Source: Altererythrobacter xiamenensis
Lineage (GTDB): Bacteria; Pseudomonadota; Alphaproteobacteria; Sphingomonadales; Sphingomonadaceae
Reading direction: 5' to 3'
DNA: 64,000 nucleotides
Assembly: GCF_900177715.1 (NCBI RefSeq)
Contig: NZ_FXWG01000004.1
Coordinates: 22,782-86,781 of the forward strand
Shown piece after piece: positions 8,284 to 16,527 of this stretch (positions within the stretch are counted from its first letter, which is position 1; each line of letters starts with the position of its first letter). The notes beneath the pieces were generated by a model that worked only from the letters and a program-made list of their open reading frames with translations, did not search any database and had not been told where the DNA came from. Made by a program: the position numbers and the translations under genes.

Positions 8284-9222
8284 TCAGCCGGAGCCGGTCA
8301 GCTGGACGAAGACATCCTCGAGATCGGGCTCGCGCGTCGTAACGTCCTCGATCTTGTAGCCGTGCTGCTGGACGATCGAAAGCACCTGCCCCGCGCTCGC
8401 CTTGTCGCGGTCATAGGTGATCTCGAGCACGCGCGGCTCGGTCACTTCGGACTTGGTGAAGGTCTCTTCCATGACCGGCCCGGCGAGATCCTTGTCGACC
8501 GAAACCCGCACGATCTTCTCGCGCGCCATCCCGACCAGCTCGCGCGTCGGCTTGTCGGCAATGCACTCGCCGTGGTTGATGATGGCGATACGGTCGCACA
8601 ATTCCTCGGCTTCCTCGAGGTAATGCGTGGTGAGGACGATCGTGACACCCTCCTTGTTGAGATCGGTGACCAGTTCCCACAGCTGCCGGCGCAATTCGAC
8701 ATCGACGCCCGCGGTGGGCTCATCGAGCACCAGGATTGGCGGCGAGTGGACCATCGCCTTGGCCACCAGCAGCCGGCGCTTCATCCCGCCCGACAGCGTG
8801 CGGGCATAGGCATCGCGCTTGTCCGCAAGATGGACCGCGGCGAGCAATTCCTCGCTGCGCCGCAAATGCTTGGCGATGCCGTAGAAACCGCCCTGGTTCT
8901 CGAGAACTTCGAACGGCGTGAAGAACGGATCGAAGACGATTTCCTGCGGCACGATGCCGATCGCTCTACTGGCATTGCGGCGCTGGCGATCGATGTCGAA
9001 GCCCCAGATTTCCGCGCTGCCGCTGGTCTTGGTGACCAGCCCTGCGAGAATATTGATCAGCGTCGACTTGCCCGCGCCATTCGGGCCGAGCAGGCCGAAG
9101 ATCTGGCCCTGCGGTACGTCGAAACTCACACCGTTCAAGGCGAGCTTGCCCTCGCTCTCCCCCTTGGGTGGCGCATAGCGCTTTACCAGGTCACGGATGG
9201 AGATGGCGGGCTGGTTCGTCAT
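8284..9222 (-). CDS. ABC transporter ATP-binding protein (ABC-2 exporter type)
   Basis: A 312-residue ATPase subunit. Walker A is GLLGPNGAGKST, the signature is TLSGGMKRR, Walker B is ILVLDEPTAGVD, with an H-loop TTHYLEEAEELCD. The C-terminal extension of about 85 residues is typical of DrrA/CcmA-like ABC-2 exporters. No permease gene is adjacent, so its membrane partner must be elsewhere. The partner in the operon is a methyltransferase 7 bases downstream. Confidence 0.93.
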   Translation of the reverse strand: MTNQPAISIRDLVKRYAPPKGESEGKLALNGVSFDVPQGQIFGLLGPNGAGKSTLINILAGLVTKTSGSAEIWGFDIDRQRRNASRAIGIVPQEIVFDPFFTPFEVLENQGGFYGIAKHLRRSEELLAAVHLADKRDAYARTLSGGMKRRLLVAKAMVHSPPILVLDEPTAGVDVELRRQLWELVTDLNKEGVTIVLTTHYLEEAEELCDRIAIINHGECIADKPTRELVGMAREKIVRVSVDKDLAGPVMEETFTKSEVTEPRVLEITYDRDKASAGQVLSIVQQHGYKIEDVTTREPDLEDVFVQLTGSG

Positions 9223-9341
9223 GGGCCAAGCCTCTAGAGCGCATCACCCCCGCAGGTAAAGCGCTCACTTGCTCAGTTCGCGCTCTCAGCGCCATCAGGA
9301 AGCGTTGCGAATCCCGCGAAGCGCGGCTATCGGCACTTCCC

Positions 9342-9602
9342 ATGAACATCCCGCCGCCCGAAACGATCCTGGTCGATACGCGCCGCGTCAGCTGTGACGG
9401 CGCCAGCAACATTCGCGGGGGCGAGAGCTTCCGCCCATCGGCGCTCGGCCATCCGCGCATCTATCTCGAAATCGACGAGCACGGCTATGTCGATTGCGGC
9501 TATTGCGACCGGCGCTTCGTATTGAAGGGCGGACCGGCCGACGGGGTCGACCAGTCAACCCTGCAGGACATTTCCGAAGGCGCGGACCCGGGACATCGTT
9601 GA
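9342..9602 (+). CDS. CHCC zinc-finger protein, NDUFS6-like
   Basis: An 86-residue protein matching the zf-CHCC family, the bacterial relatives of mitochondrial complex I subunit NDUFS6. Seen are RRVSCDGA, the GHPRIYLEI strand carrying the His ligand, and DCGYCDRRFVLKGG with the CxxC pair. In alphaproteobacteria such proteins accompany NADH:ubiquinone oxidoreductase, but here the gene stands alone, divergent from the ABC ATPase gene. The start is the ATG just ahead of the conserved strand. Confidence 0.87.
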   Translation: MNIPPPETILVDTRRVSCDGASNIRGGESFRPSALGHPRIYLEIDEHGYVDCGYCDRRFVLKGGPADGVDQSTLQDISEGADPGHR

Positions 9603-9683
9603 TTTCTGCGTAAGCGCTGAAGCGTGCTCATTGCCGGTTCAGGTGTGTCTGTTAGTCTCCGCCAACGCAAAGGAGACCTCGTC

Positions 9684-10097
9684 ATGCGCATGATCGCAAA
9701 ATTCGCCGGACTCGCAGCAACCGCTTTCGCCCTGACCGCCATGCCCGCAGCCCACGCCGGCACCAAGGAGGAGGGCGAGGAAAAGCTCGCCAAGCTGCTC
9801 GAAGGCCGTGAGGCTGGCGAGCCCCGGACCTGTATCCCGCAACGCGGCAGCGACCGCATGCGCGTGATCGACAAGACCGCCATCGTTTATGGCCGCGGCG
9901 ACACGATTTACGTCCAGCGCACGAGCGACCCCGAACAGATCGACGATAGCGACGTGCTGGTCGTGCGCCGCTTCGGCGGATCGCAGCTGTGCCGGCTCGA
10001 CAACGTAACGACCGTCGATCGCTACAGCGGCTTTTTCAGCGGCTTCCACATTTTCGAGGAATTCGTTCCCTATACCCGCGTCGACCAGGACGGTTGA
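9684..10097 (+). CDS. Exported protein of unknown function
   Basis: A 137-residue protein with a signal peptide (residues 1-25, cleavage after AAHA) and a mature domain with two cysteines (RTCIPQR and SQLCRLD) likely to form a disulfide, in a beta-rich context (TAIVYGRGDTIYVQRT). AAAGGAG eight bases before the ATG defines the start, 20 codons into the longer frame. Proteins of this layout are frequent in Sphingomonadales without a known role. It is probably periplasmic. Confidence 0.8.
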   Translation: MRMIAKFAGLAATAFALTAMPAAHAGTKEEGEEKLAKLLEGREAGEPRTCIPQRGSDRMRVIDKTAIVYGRGDTIYVQRTSDPEQIDDSDVLVVRRFGGSQLCRLDNVTTVDRYSGFFSGFHIFEEFVPYTRVDQDG

Positions 10098-10134
10098 TCG
10101 GGCGCGTGATCAGGCGGGCCGGAGCGCGCGCAAA

Positions 10135-10686
10135 GTGACCTCCGATCCGTCTGAATGGGTCGGTGATCTGCTGCATTTCTGGTTCGAGACGCTCGGACCC
10201 GGCGATTGGTTCGGAGGCAGTCCGGAAGTGGATGCAGCGCTCGAGGAGCGTTTCGAGCCGGTCCTTCTCGAACAGGCGGACAAGCCATTCGAAACTTTCC
10301 TCTCAAGCCAGGATACGTCGCAAGCAGCGATCCTGCTGTTCGACCAGGTGCCGCGCAACATCTATCGCGATACGTCGCGCGCGTTCGCTTACGACCCGCT
10401 AGCGCTGGCTCTAGCCAGACACTGCATAGCCGAAGGTTGGGACGAAGGGCTGCCCGATGCGCAGCGCCAGTTCGTTGCCATGCCGCTGATGCACAGCGAA
10501 GATATCGCCGATCAGGAAGCGAGCCTCACCTATTTCGCGCAGCACCTGCCTGGCAATCTGTCCTTCGCCAAGAGCCACCACGCAATGATCGCGCGCTTCG
10601 GCCGCTTTCCGCATCGCAATGAGGTGCTGGGCCGCGAAACGACCCCGCAAGAGCAGGCTGCGATCGACGAAGGGTTCAGCTGGTAG
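10135..10686 (+). CDS. DUF924 family protein
   Basis: A 183-residue protein of the DUF924 family, an all-helical TPR-like fold. Visible are the family opening DLLHFWFETLGPGDWFGG, the central ILLFDQVPRNIYRDTSRAFA with its conserved DQxPRN, and the C-terminal RFGRFPHRNEVLGRETTPQE. The start is GTG; no strong ribosome binding site is seen. The family has no established biochemical role. Its neighbours on either side point away in function. Confidence 0.92.
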   Translation: MTSDPSEWVGDLLHFWFETLGPGDWFGGSPEVDAALEERFEPVLLEQADKPFETFLSSQDTSQAAILLFDQVPRNIYRDTSRAFAYDPLALALARHCIAEGWDEGLPDAQRQFVAMPLMHSEDIADQEASLTYFAQHLPGNLSFAKSHHAMIARFGRFPHRNEVLGRETTPQEQAAIDEGFSW

Positions 10687-10731
10687 GATCGCGGCGCGCC
10701 TGCACCGCGACCCCGACTATCCGACTGGGAA

Positions 10732-11706
10732 TCAGCCTGCCTGCATCGCGTTCATGCGGGCAAGGATGTCCTCGGCCTGCTTCATGATGCCGTCGATCAG
10801 CTCCTTGCAGGTCGGGATATCATGGATGAGGCCGGCAACCATGCCGCAGGACCACGCGCCTGCATCCATATCGCCTTCCATCATGATCTTGGGATAGACG
10901 CCCGCGACCTCTTCGATGATGTCCTCGAACTTGAGGTCATCGCCGAGGCGCTTTTCCTTTTCGAGCAGGCGTTCGACCGCGTCATTGGTCATCACGCGCT
11001 CGGTATTGCGAAGCGGCCGCATGACGAGGCGGGTGTCGAGCTCGCTTGCGGCAACGATCGCCTTCTTCACGTTCTCATGGACCGGCGCTTCCTTGGTTGC
11101 GATGAAGCGCGTGCCCATGTTCATGCCGTCTGCACCCATGGCGAGGCTCGCCACGAGCGAGCGTCCGTCGGCCATGCCGCCGCTCGAGACGAAGGGGATT
11201 TCCAGCTCGTCCGCCGCGCGCGGCAGCAGGATGAAGTTCGGCACATCGTCTTCGCCCGGGTGGCCGCCGCATTCGAAGCCATCGACCGAGACCGCGTCGC
11301 AGCCGATCGATTGCGCTTTCAGTGCATGGCGCACGCTGGTGCATTTGTGAATCACCTTGACGCCCGCGTCCTTGAAATACGGCAGCACTTGCTGCGGATT
11401 GTTGCCCGCCGTCTCTACCGCCTTCACCCCGCCGTCGATGATCGCCTTGACCAGCCCCGGATAATCCGGCGCGTTGACGGTCGGCAGGAAGGTCAGGTTC
11501 ACGCCGAACGGCTTGTCGGTCATGTCGCGGCACTTGGCGATTTCATCGGCCAGCTTTTCGGGCGTGCCCAGCGTCAGCCCGGTGATGATGCCCAATCCGC
11601 CGGCATTGGAAACCGCTGCGGCCATTTCGGCAAAACCGACATAGTGCATGCCGCCCTGGATGATGGGGTGCTCGATGCCGAACATTTCGGTGATGGCGGT
11701 TTTCAT
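10732..11706 (-). CDS. Nitronate monooxygenase family FMN enzyme (NPD-like)
   Basis: A 324-residue TIM-barrel flavoprotein of the nitronate monooxygenase / 2-nitropropane dioxygenase family. Features: IEHPIIQGGMHYVGFAEMAA near the N terminus, GVNLTFLPT, the segment DAVSVDGFECGGHPGEDD carrying the usual catalytic His, SSGGMADGRSLVASLAMGAD and NMGTRFIATKEAP for the FMN phosphate. Many such proteins have unproven substrates, so nitronate oxidation is inferred from family. The start overlaps the nth stop as ATGA, so it is translationally coupled as last gene of the glycosylase/Nramp operon. Confidence 0.92.
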   Translation of the reverse strand: MKTAITEMFGIEHPIIQGGMHYVGFAEMAAAVSNAGGLGIITGLTLGTPEKLADEIAKCRDMTDKPFGVNLTFLPTVNAPDYPGLVKAIIDGGVKAVETAGNNPQQVLPYFKDAGVKVIHKCTSVRHALKAQSIGCDAVSVDGFECGGHPGEDDVPNFILLPRAADELEIPFVSSGGMADGRSLVASLAMGADGMNMGTRFIATKEAPVHENVKKAIVAASELDTRLVMRPLRNTERVMTNDAVERLLEKEKRLGDDLKFEDIIEEVAGVYPKIMMEGDMDAGAWSCGMVAGLIHDIPTCKELIDGIMKQAEDILARMNAMQAG

Positions 11707-12386
11707 GGCTTCTCTCCCTGTGTGTCTCGCCCTTTGCGATGTTCGGCGTACCATTGGCAGAGGTCCGAAACCGGGCAACTGATGCATTTGGGGGCGCGCG
11801 CCGTGCACACCCGTTTCCCGAACTGGATGAGCCAGAAATGGCCGTCTCGCAAGGCCCATTGCGGCGCCCGCTCCTCCAGCTGCGATGCCGTAGCGTCAGC
11901 GGTCTTGGCCTCGGTCAGGCCGATCCGGTTGCACACGCGGTGGACATGCGTATCGACCGCAATCACGTCCCGATCGAAGGTGAAACTGAGCACGATATCG
12001 GCGCATTTGCGCCCGATTCCGGGCAGCGAGAGCAAGCCTTCGCGCGTCTCTGGCACCACGCCGCCATGCTCCCCGATCAACGCTTCGCAGAACTTGCGGA
12101 TATTGCGCGTCTTGTTGTTGTAGAGCCCGCAGGGCTTGATCGCCTGCGCGATGGTTTCGTCATCGAGCGCGAGCATCTCGTCGGGCGTGGTGGCGAGCGC
12201 AAACAGCGCGCGCGTCGCGGCGGCGGTGTTGCGGTCCAGCGACTGCGCCGAGAGCATGCAGGAGATGCACGAGCGGAACGCATCGGGCTGCCCCTTCGGC
12301 CCCTTGGCGGTCCTGGTTCGCCCCGGCATCGCTTCGGACAAGCGGCGGAACACGTCCTCGACCTGGTCTTGAGAAAGCCTAGCCAA
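11703..12386 (-). CDS. nth: Endonuclease III (DNA glycosylase/AP lyase)
   Basis: Base-excision repair enzyme removing oxidised pyrimidines. The 227 residues hold the helix-hairpin-helix LLSLPGIGRKCADIV with the catalytic Lys, the VDTHVHRVCNRIGL segment with the catalytic Asp, and the C-terminal 4Fe-4S loop CTARAPKCISCPVSDLC (C-x6-C-x2-C-x5-C). I chose the TTG overlapping the stop of the upstream Nramp gene; an ATG at 12425 inside that gene would add 13 residues of poor quality. The true start is uncertain. It overlaps the downstream oxygenase gene by 4 bases. Confidence 0.93.
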   Translation of the reverse strand: MARLSQDQVEDVFRRLSEAMPGRTRTAKGPKGQPDAFRSCISCMLSAQSLDRNTAAATRALFALATTPDEMLALDDETIAQAIKPCGLYNNKTRNIRKFCEALIGEHGGVVPETREGLLSLPGIGRKCADIVLSFTFDRDVIAVDTHVHRVCNRIGLTEAKTADATASQLEERAPQWALRDGHFWLIQFGKRVCTARAPKCISCPVSDLCQWYAEHRKGRDTQGEKP

Positions 12387-13566
12387 AGAGCGTGCCCGCC
12401 ACCTTCCACAGCGCCACGAGGCCAAGCCCCGTTGCGATCAGCGTGACCGCGCCCATCGCCAAACTGCCGAAGGGCCCGTTGGCATGCTCCCCGAGCAGTT
12501 CGCGATCCCGGATCGCCACGAACAGGAACAGCGCGATGACCGGCAGCAGCATGCCGTTGAGGGCCTGGGCGAGAACGATAGCGGGGACCGGCCTGATGTC
12601 CGCGAGCCCGAAGCCGATCCCGATGGCGAGCACCGCGATCCACACGCTGCGGAACCGCCAGCCATTCGCATCCCAGCCCTCACCGCCGTCGAACAGTCCG
12701 CGCGCGGTGAGCGCAGCAGCGAGCGGCGCTGTCACTGCCGACGAGAGGCCCGCTGCCAGCAGGCCGAGCGCGAAGAGCACCGTCGCCCAGCTGCCCAGCC
12801 TTTCGGAAAGCAGCGCAGCCATTGCCTCGAAGGTAAACTCGCCCGACAGCGCCGCGCCGACGACCACGATCCCCATGGTGATGAGCCCGCCGATACCGAT
12901 CGCCAGCGCCAGGCCCAGCCGCGTGTCGCCCAGCGTTTCTCCGCGCGCGAGACTCGACCCGAGAAAGAGGTTGTAGGGCACCACGGTCGTACCGATCAGG
13001 GCAACGGTCATCAGCGCCCCTCCTTCCGGAACGCCCGGGATTACCAGACCGCCAAGCAACGCCCCTGCCTCCGGCAAGAGCATTACCGCGGCAAACAGGA
13101 ACCCCGCTCCCATCAGCGCAACGAGCACCGCCAGCGCGCTCGCAATGCGCTGGGGCGAACCGAACGCCAGCATTATCGCCGCCAGCGCGCCCACCGCCAG
13201 CGTCAGTGCTTCGCGCGGCAATTCAATCGCCATCATCGCCCCGGCAAGCCCACCGAGGATATTGCCCGCCTCATACGCCGCGCTGCCGATGAGGATCGCC
13301 CCGCCAACCAGCAGCAGCGTCAGCACGCGCATCGCGCCATTGGGATAGCGGGTGCGCAGGACCGCGCCGAGATCGTTGCCGGTCGCAATGGTCAGCCGCG
13401 CCGCCGCCTCCTGCAGTACGTAGGTCGCCAGCACGGAGAAAAGCACCGCCCACAGCAGCGCCACGCCGAAGCTCGCCCCCGCGCTGGCCGCCGTCGTCAC
13501 CGTGCCCGGCCCGATGAAGGCCGCCGCGATGGCCGACCACAATATCGCCTTGCCCAGCCGTCTCAT
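12379..13566 (-). CDS. Nramp-family transporter with divergent metal site
   Basis: A 395-residue membrane protein with about 11 hydrophobic segments arranged like Nramp. TM1 reads IGPGTVTTAASAG where classical manganese/iron Nramps have DPGN, and TM6 reads VPYNLFLGSS where they have MPHNL. So the Asp, Asn and Met that bind the metal in MntH are all replaced. It belongs to the family by overall layout, but its ion is open; magnesium or another substrate is possible. It starts inside the stop of the upstream glycosylase gene (ATGA), and nth starts at its own stop, so the three are tightly coupled. Confidence 0.85.
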   Translation of the reverse strand: MRRLGKAILWSAIAAAFIGPGTVTTAASAGASFGVALLWAVLFSVLATYVLQEAAARLTIATGNDLGAVLRTRYPNGAMRVLTLLLVGGAILIGSAAYEAGNILGGLAGAMMAIELPREALTLAVGALAAIMLAFGSPQRIASALAVLVALMGAGFLFAAVMLLPEAGALLGGLVIPGVPEGGALMTVALIGTTVVPYNLFLGSSLARGETLGDTRLGLALAIGIGGLITMGIVVVGAALSGEFTFEAMAALLSERLGSWATVLFALGLLAAGLSSAVTAPLAAALTARGLFDGGEGWDANGWRFRSVWIAVLAIGIGFGLADIRPVPAIVLAQALNGMLLPVIALFLFVAIRDRELLGEHANGPFGSLAMGAVTLIATGLGLVALWKVAGTLFG

Positions 13567-14282
13567 CGTTTCGCCCCCATCACGCGCGCCTTCCCGGTCG
13601 CGCAATCTGCCCGCACCGGACAGGCCGCGCAATCGGGCGCTTTCGGGCGGCAGTAGTTCTGGCCCAGCTTCTTCATCAGCAGATGATGCTCGTCATAATC
13701 CGCCGCGTCCCATTCAGGCGGCATGGCGGGCATGATCGCGGTAAAGGCACGGTCGGTATTGGCCTTCGCCGGGACCAGCCCCATGCGCTGGAGGATGCGC
13801 GTGTGATGCCCGTCGAGCACGATAGCGCGACGATCGAGGCTCGATGCGTTCATCACCCCGGCTGCGATCTTGCGCCCGATGCCCGGGAGCTGTTCGAGCC
13901 AGCGCATCGCCGCCTCGGTTTCCATCTCGGCCAGATGCGAGAGGTCGACCGCGCCGCGTTTCTCGATCAGCGCGAGGAGGCACGCCTTCAATCGCTCCGC
14001 CGCCATATTGGGGTAGGTCTGCGTCGCGAGTTCGCTCTGCAAGTCGTCCAGCGGTGCCTCGGCGACACCCTCCCACGAGCCGTAGCGTTTCAGCAGCCGG
14101 TCTGTCGCGGTGTTGGACACCTCTGACTTTGTGCGCGCGCCGATCACGCCCTGCACCAGCACCCATTCGGGCTGCCGCCATTCCGCCGCCGCGCGCTCGA
14201 TCCGGCCGAAGGTTTGGACCAATGCGGCCTGCACCCGGCGCAGGATGTCGGTGCGGTCATCGGGGCCGAGATCAAGCTGCAT
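13563..14282 (-). CDS. HhH-GPD DNA glycosylase with 4Fe-4S cluster (endonuclease III-like)
   Basis: A 239-residue second endonuclease III relative. It carries the helix-hairpin-helix LEQLPGIGRKIAAGVM with the Lys, the IVLDGHHTRILQRMGL segment with the catalytic-type Asp, and the iron-sulfur loop CRPKAPDCAACPVRADC. The pair DGHHTR instead of DTHVHR and an N-terminal extension separate it from true Nth. Its lesion specificity is unknown. It is the first gene of the coupled operon that continues with the Nramp gene, nth and the nitronate monooxygenase-type gene. Confidence 0.88.
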   Translation of the reverse strand: MQLDLGPDDRTDILRRVQAALVQTFGRIERAAAEWRQPEWVLVQGVIGARTKSEVSNTATDRLLKRYGSWEGVAEAPLDDLQSELATQTYPNMAAERLKACLLALIEKRGAVDLSHLAEMETEAAMRWLEQLPGIGRKIAAGVMNASSLDRRAIVLDGHHTRILQRMGLVPAKANTDRAFTAIMPAMPPEWDAADYDEHHLLMKKLGQNYCRPKAPDCAACPVRADCATGKARVMGAKR

Positions 14283-14312
14283 GAAATTTGGTCGGGATCG
14301 CGGCCTGGTGCC

Positions 14313-15101
14313 TCATCCTTTCGGCTTGAGCAGCTTGTCCGGCCGCATCCGCCGCGCTTCGCCGAACAGCGAGTAGGTTTTGTTCACATAGTTCGAAACA
14401 TCGACGATGCTGTCGAGATACTTCTGCAGGTCGTCGGTCATTTCCTGTTCGACCAGACGAACATGCGCACCGGGATTTTCGGTTTCGAAGCGAACGTAGA
14501 ACCACGGTTCGCCGCGTTTCAGCTGCAGCGGCTTGGTTACATCTTGCCATTCGAAGCCCCATGACAGCGGACGCGGCCAGATATGGACCGGAAACCGGCC
14601 GCCCATCTGTAGCCCCGGGCGCGGGGTCGGAAACCAGTCGAGATAGGGCGGTGTTTGCACGATGTAGCAGGGCTCGTCCGCCACGAAGACATAGGGCGCG
14701 GTAATCTGCACGATCGGGCGTTCGGGGTGACGCCACTCGCTCGGCGGGTGCAGCATCATCATGTTGGCGCGGCCCTGTGGGCGCATGCCCGACTTCTCGC
14801 CGTCCATGTCGATCAGCTGGAGCTGCCCGTTGGGCTGTCGATTGAAGCCGAGATTGATGTCGATCGGGGAGGGAATGACAAAATGTCGCCGATCGAAGTC
14901 GATCGCCGCCGGGCATACCTGGACCGATTTGGCCGAGGCTGGCTTGGGATCGTTACGCGTGAACGGCTTGGGCGCCGCCCAGATCGCGTCGCCCCCTTGC
15001 GGAAAACGTACCGTCCAACCCACGGTGACGCTGCGCGATTTTCCGCGGGCGGAGGCTTCGCGCTGCTCGGCATCCTCGGCGAATTGGTCTTCCCAGCTCA
15101 T
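14313..15101 (-). CDS. Conserved protein of unknown function
   Basis: A 262-residue soluble protein I do not recognise with certainty. There is no signal peptide or membrane segment. The middle is rich in aromatic and proline residues (PPSEWRHPERPIVQITAPYV, PYLDWFPTPRPGLQMGG, HIWPRPLSWGFEWQD), the C terminus is helical and basic. It resembles uncharacterised proteins of similar length with a DUF6065-like pattern, but I would not assign that. The start ATG follows a region with an imperfect GGAG-type site (AGGGAGCAGGATGAG). It is divergent from the P450 gene. Confidence 0.75.
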   Translation of the reverse strand: MSWEDQFAEDAEQREASARGKSRSVTVGWTVRFPQGGDAIWAAPKPFTRNDPKPASAKSVQVCPAAIDFDRRHFVIPSPIDINLGFNRQPNGQLQLIDMDGEKSGMRPQGRANMMMLHPPSEWRHPERPIVQITAPYVFVADEPCYIVQTPPYLDWFPTPRPGLQMGGRFPVHIWPRPLSWGFEWQDVTKPLQLKRGEPWFYVRFETENPGAHVRLVEQEMTDDLQKYLDSIVDVSNYVNKTYSLFGEARRMRPDKLLKPKG

Positions 15102-15252
15102 CCTGCTCCCTCACTTGGCATGATTGTCCCGTGTCATGCACTTCGGGGAGCGGTCATGCAATCGCTCTGCGCGGCGTTCGATCCCCCGCATTCCGATTTG
15201 GCGATCAGGCGCGCTTGGAGTAGCTTTTCGGTCGGGAGAGGAGAGAATCGCC

Positions 15253-16515
15253 ATGGCTACAGCCGCCGACCTCACGGTCAAACCCGCCGAGATCGACCCG
15301 ATCGACGTGACCCGCGCAGAGCTCTATACCGAGGACAGGTGGCAGGAACCCTTCCGTCAGCTACGCCGGCACGCGCCGATCCAGTGGGTGCCGGAAAGCA
15401 AGTACGGCGCGTATTGGTCGGTTTCTTCGCACAAGCCGATCCAGCATATCGAGGCGCTGCCCAAGCTGTTCTCCTCCGACTGGCGCTATGGCGGAATCAC
15501 CCTCGCTGCGGAAAGCGACACGCTGCTCCCCAACGAGATCCGCCAGCCGATGTTCATCGCGATGGACCCGCCCGAACACACCGCACAGCGCCGCACCGTG
15601 GCGCCGAGCTTCGGACCTGGCGAAGTCGCCGCAATGAAGGAGGAATGCCGCGAGCGGACCGCCGAAGTCCTCGACGCGCTTCCGATCGGCAAGGCTTTCG
15701 ACTGGGTGCAGCGCGTCTCGATCGAACTGACCACCGGCCAGCTCGCCAAGCTGTTCGGCTTCCCCTGGGAGGAGCGCCACAAGCTGACGGAATGGTCCGA
15801 CTATGGCGGCGACATCACCATGTTCCGCGATGCCGATGCGCTGGCCGCGCGCAATGCCAAGATGCAGGAGATGGGCATGGCCTTCGCCGCGCTCTGGCAG
15901 GAACGGATGGCCAATCAAGGTGCTGCCGGAGGCAAGGACCTGATCTCGGTCATGATCCAGTCCGACGCGATGAACCACATGAGCGAGGAAGAGTTCATCG
16001 GCAATCTCATCCTGCTGATCGTGGGCGGCAATGACACGACGCGCAATTCGATGTCGGGCTATGCCTATGGCCTCAACCAGTTTCCCGAAGAGCGCGAGAA
16101 GCTGGAGCAGGACCCGGACCTCATCCCCAATGCCGTGCAGGAGATCATCCGCTGGCAGACGCCGCTCGCTCACATGCGCCGCGTCTTGACCGAGGACACC
16201 GACATGTTCGGTCATGACATGAAGAAGGGTGACCGCGTTGCGCTCTGGTATATCTCGGCCAATCGTGACGAGGAGGTGTTCGACGATCCGGACGCGATCC
16301 GCGTCGACCGAGAGAACGCCCGCCGCCACCTATCCTTCGGCTACGGCATCCACCGCTGCGTCGGCGCGCGCGTCGCCGAACTGCAGCTGATCACGCTGTT
16401 CGAGGAAATGGCGAAGCGCCGCTTGCGGGTGAACGTGCTGAGCGAGCCCGAGCGGGTCCCGGCCTGTTTCGTCCACGGCTACAAGTCGATGCAGGTCGAG
16501 CTTTCGACCTATTGA
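15253..16515 (+). CDS. Cytochrome P450, CYP153-type (terminal alkane/fatty acid hydroxylase)
   Basis: A soluble 420-residue haem monooxygenase. The I-helix is LIVGGNDTTRNSMSG, the ExxR motif is EIIRW, and the haem loop is LSFGYGIHRCVGARVAE with the Cys thiolate ligand near residue 370. GNDTTRNSM and overall length mark the CYP153 family, known for hydroxylating medium-chain alkanes at the terminal carbon with ferredoxin and ferredoxin reductase, neither of which is adjacent. GGAGAGGAGAGAA right before the ATG fixes the start; longer frames upstream are not used. It ends 12 bases from convergent guaA. Confidence 0.92.
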   Translation: MATAADLTVKPAEIDPIDVTRAELYTEDRWQEPFRQLRRHAPIQWVPESKYGAYWSVSSHKPIQHIEALPKLFSSDWRYGGITLAAESDTLLPNEIRQPMFIAMDPPEHTAQRRTVAPSFGPGEVAAMKEECRERTAEVLDALPIGKAFDWVQRVSIELTTGQLAKLFGFPWEERHKLTEWSDYGGDITMFRDADALAARNAKMQEMGMAFAALWQERMANQGAAGGKDLISVMIQSDAMNHMSEEEFIGNLILLIVGGNDTTRNSMSGYAYGLNQFPEEREKLEQDPDLIPNAVQEIIRWQTPLAHMRRVLTEDTDMFGHDMKKGDRVALWYISANRDEEVFDDPDAIRVDRENARRHLSFGYGIHRCVGARVAELQLITLFEEMAKRRLRVNVLSEPERVPACFVHGYKSMQVELSTY

Positions 16516-16527
16516 GGGTGCCGGGTT

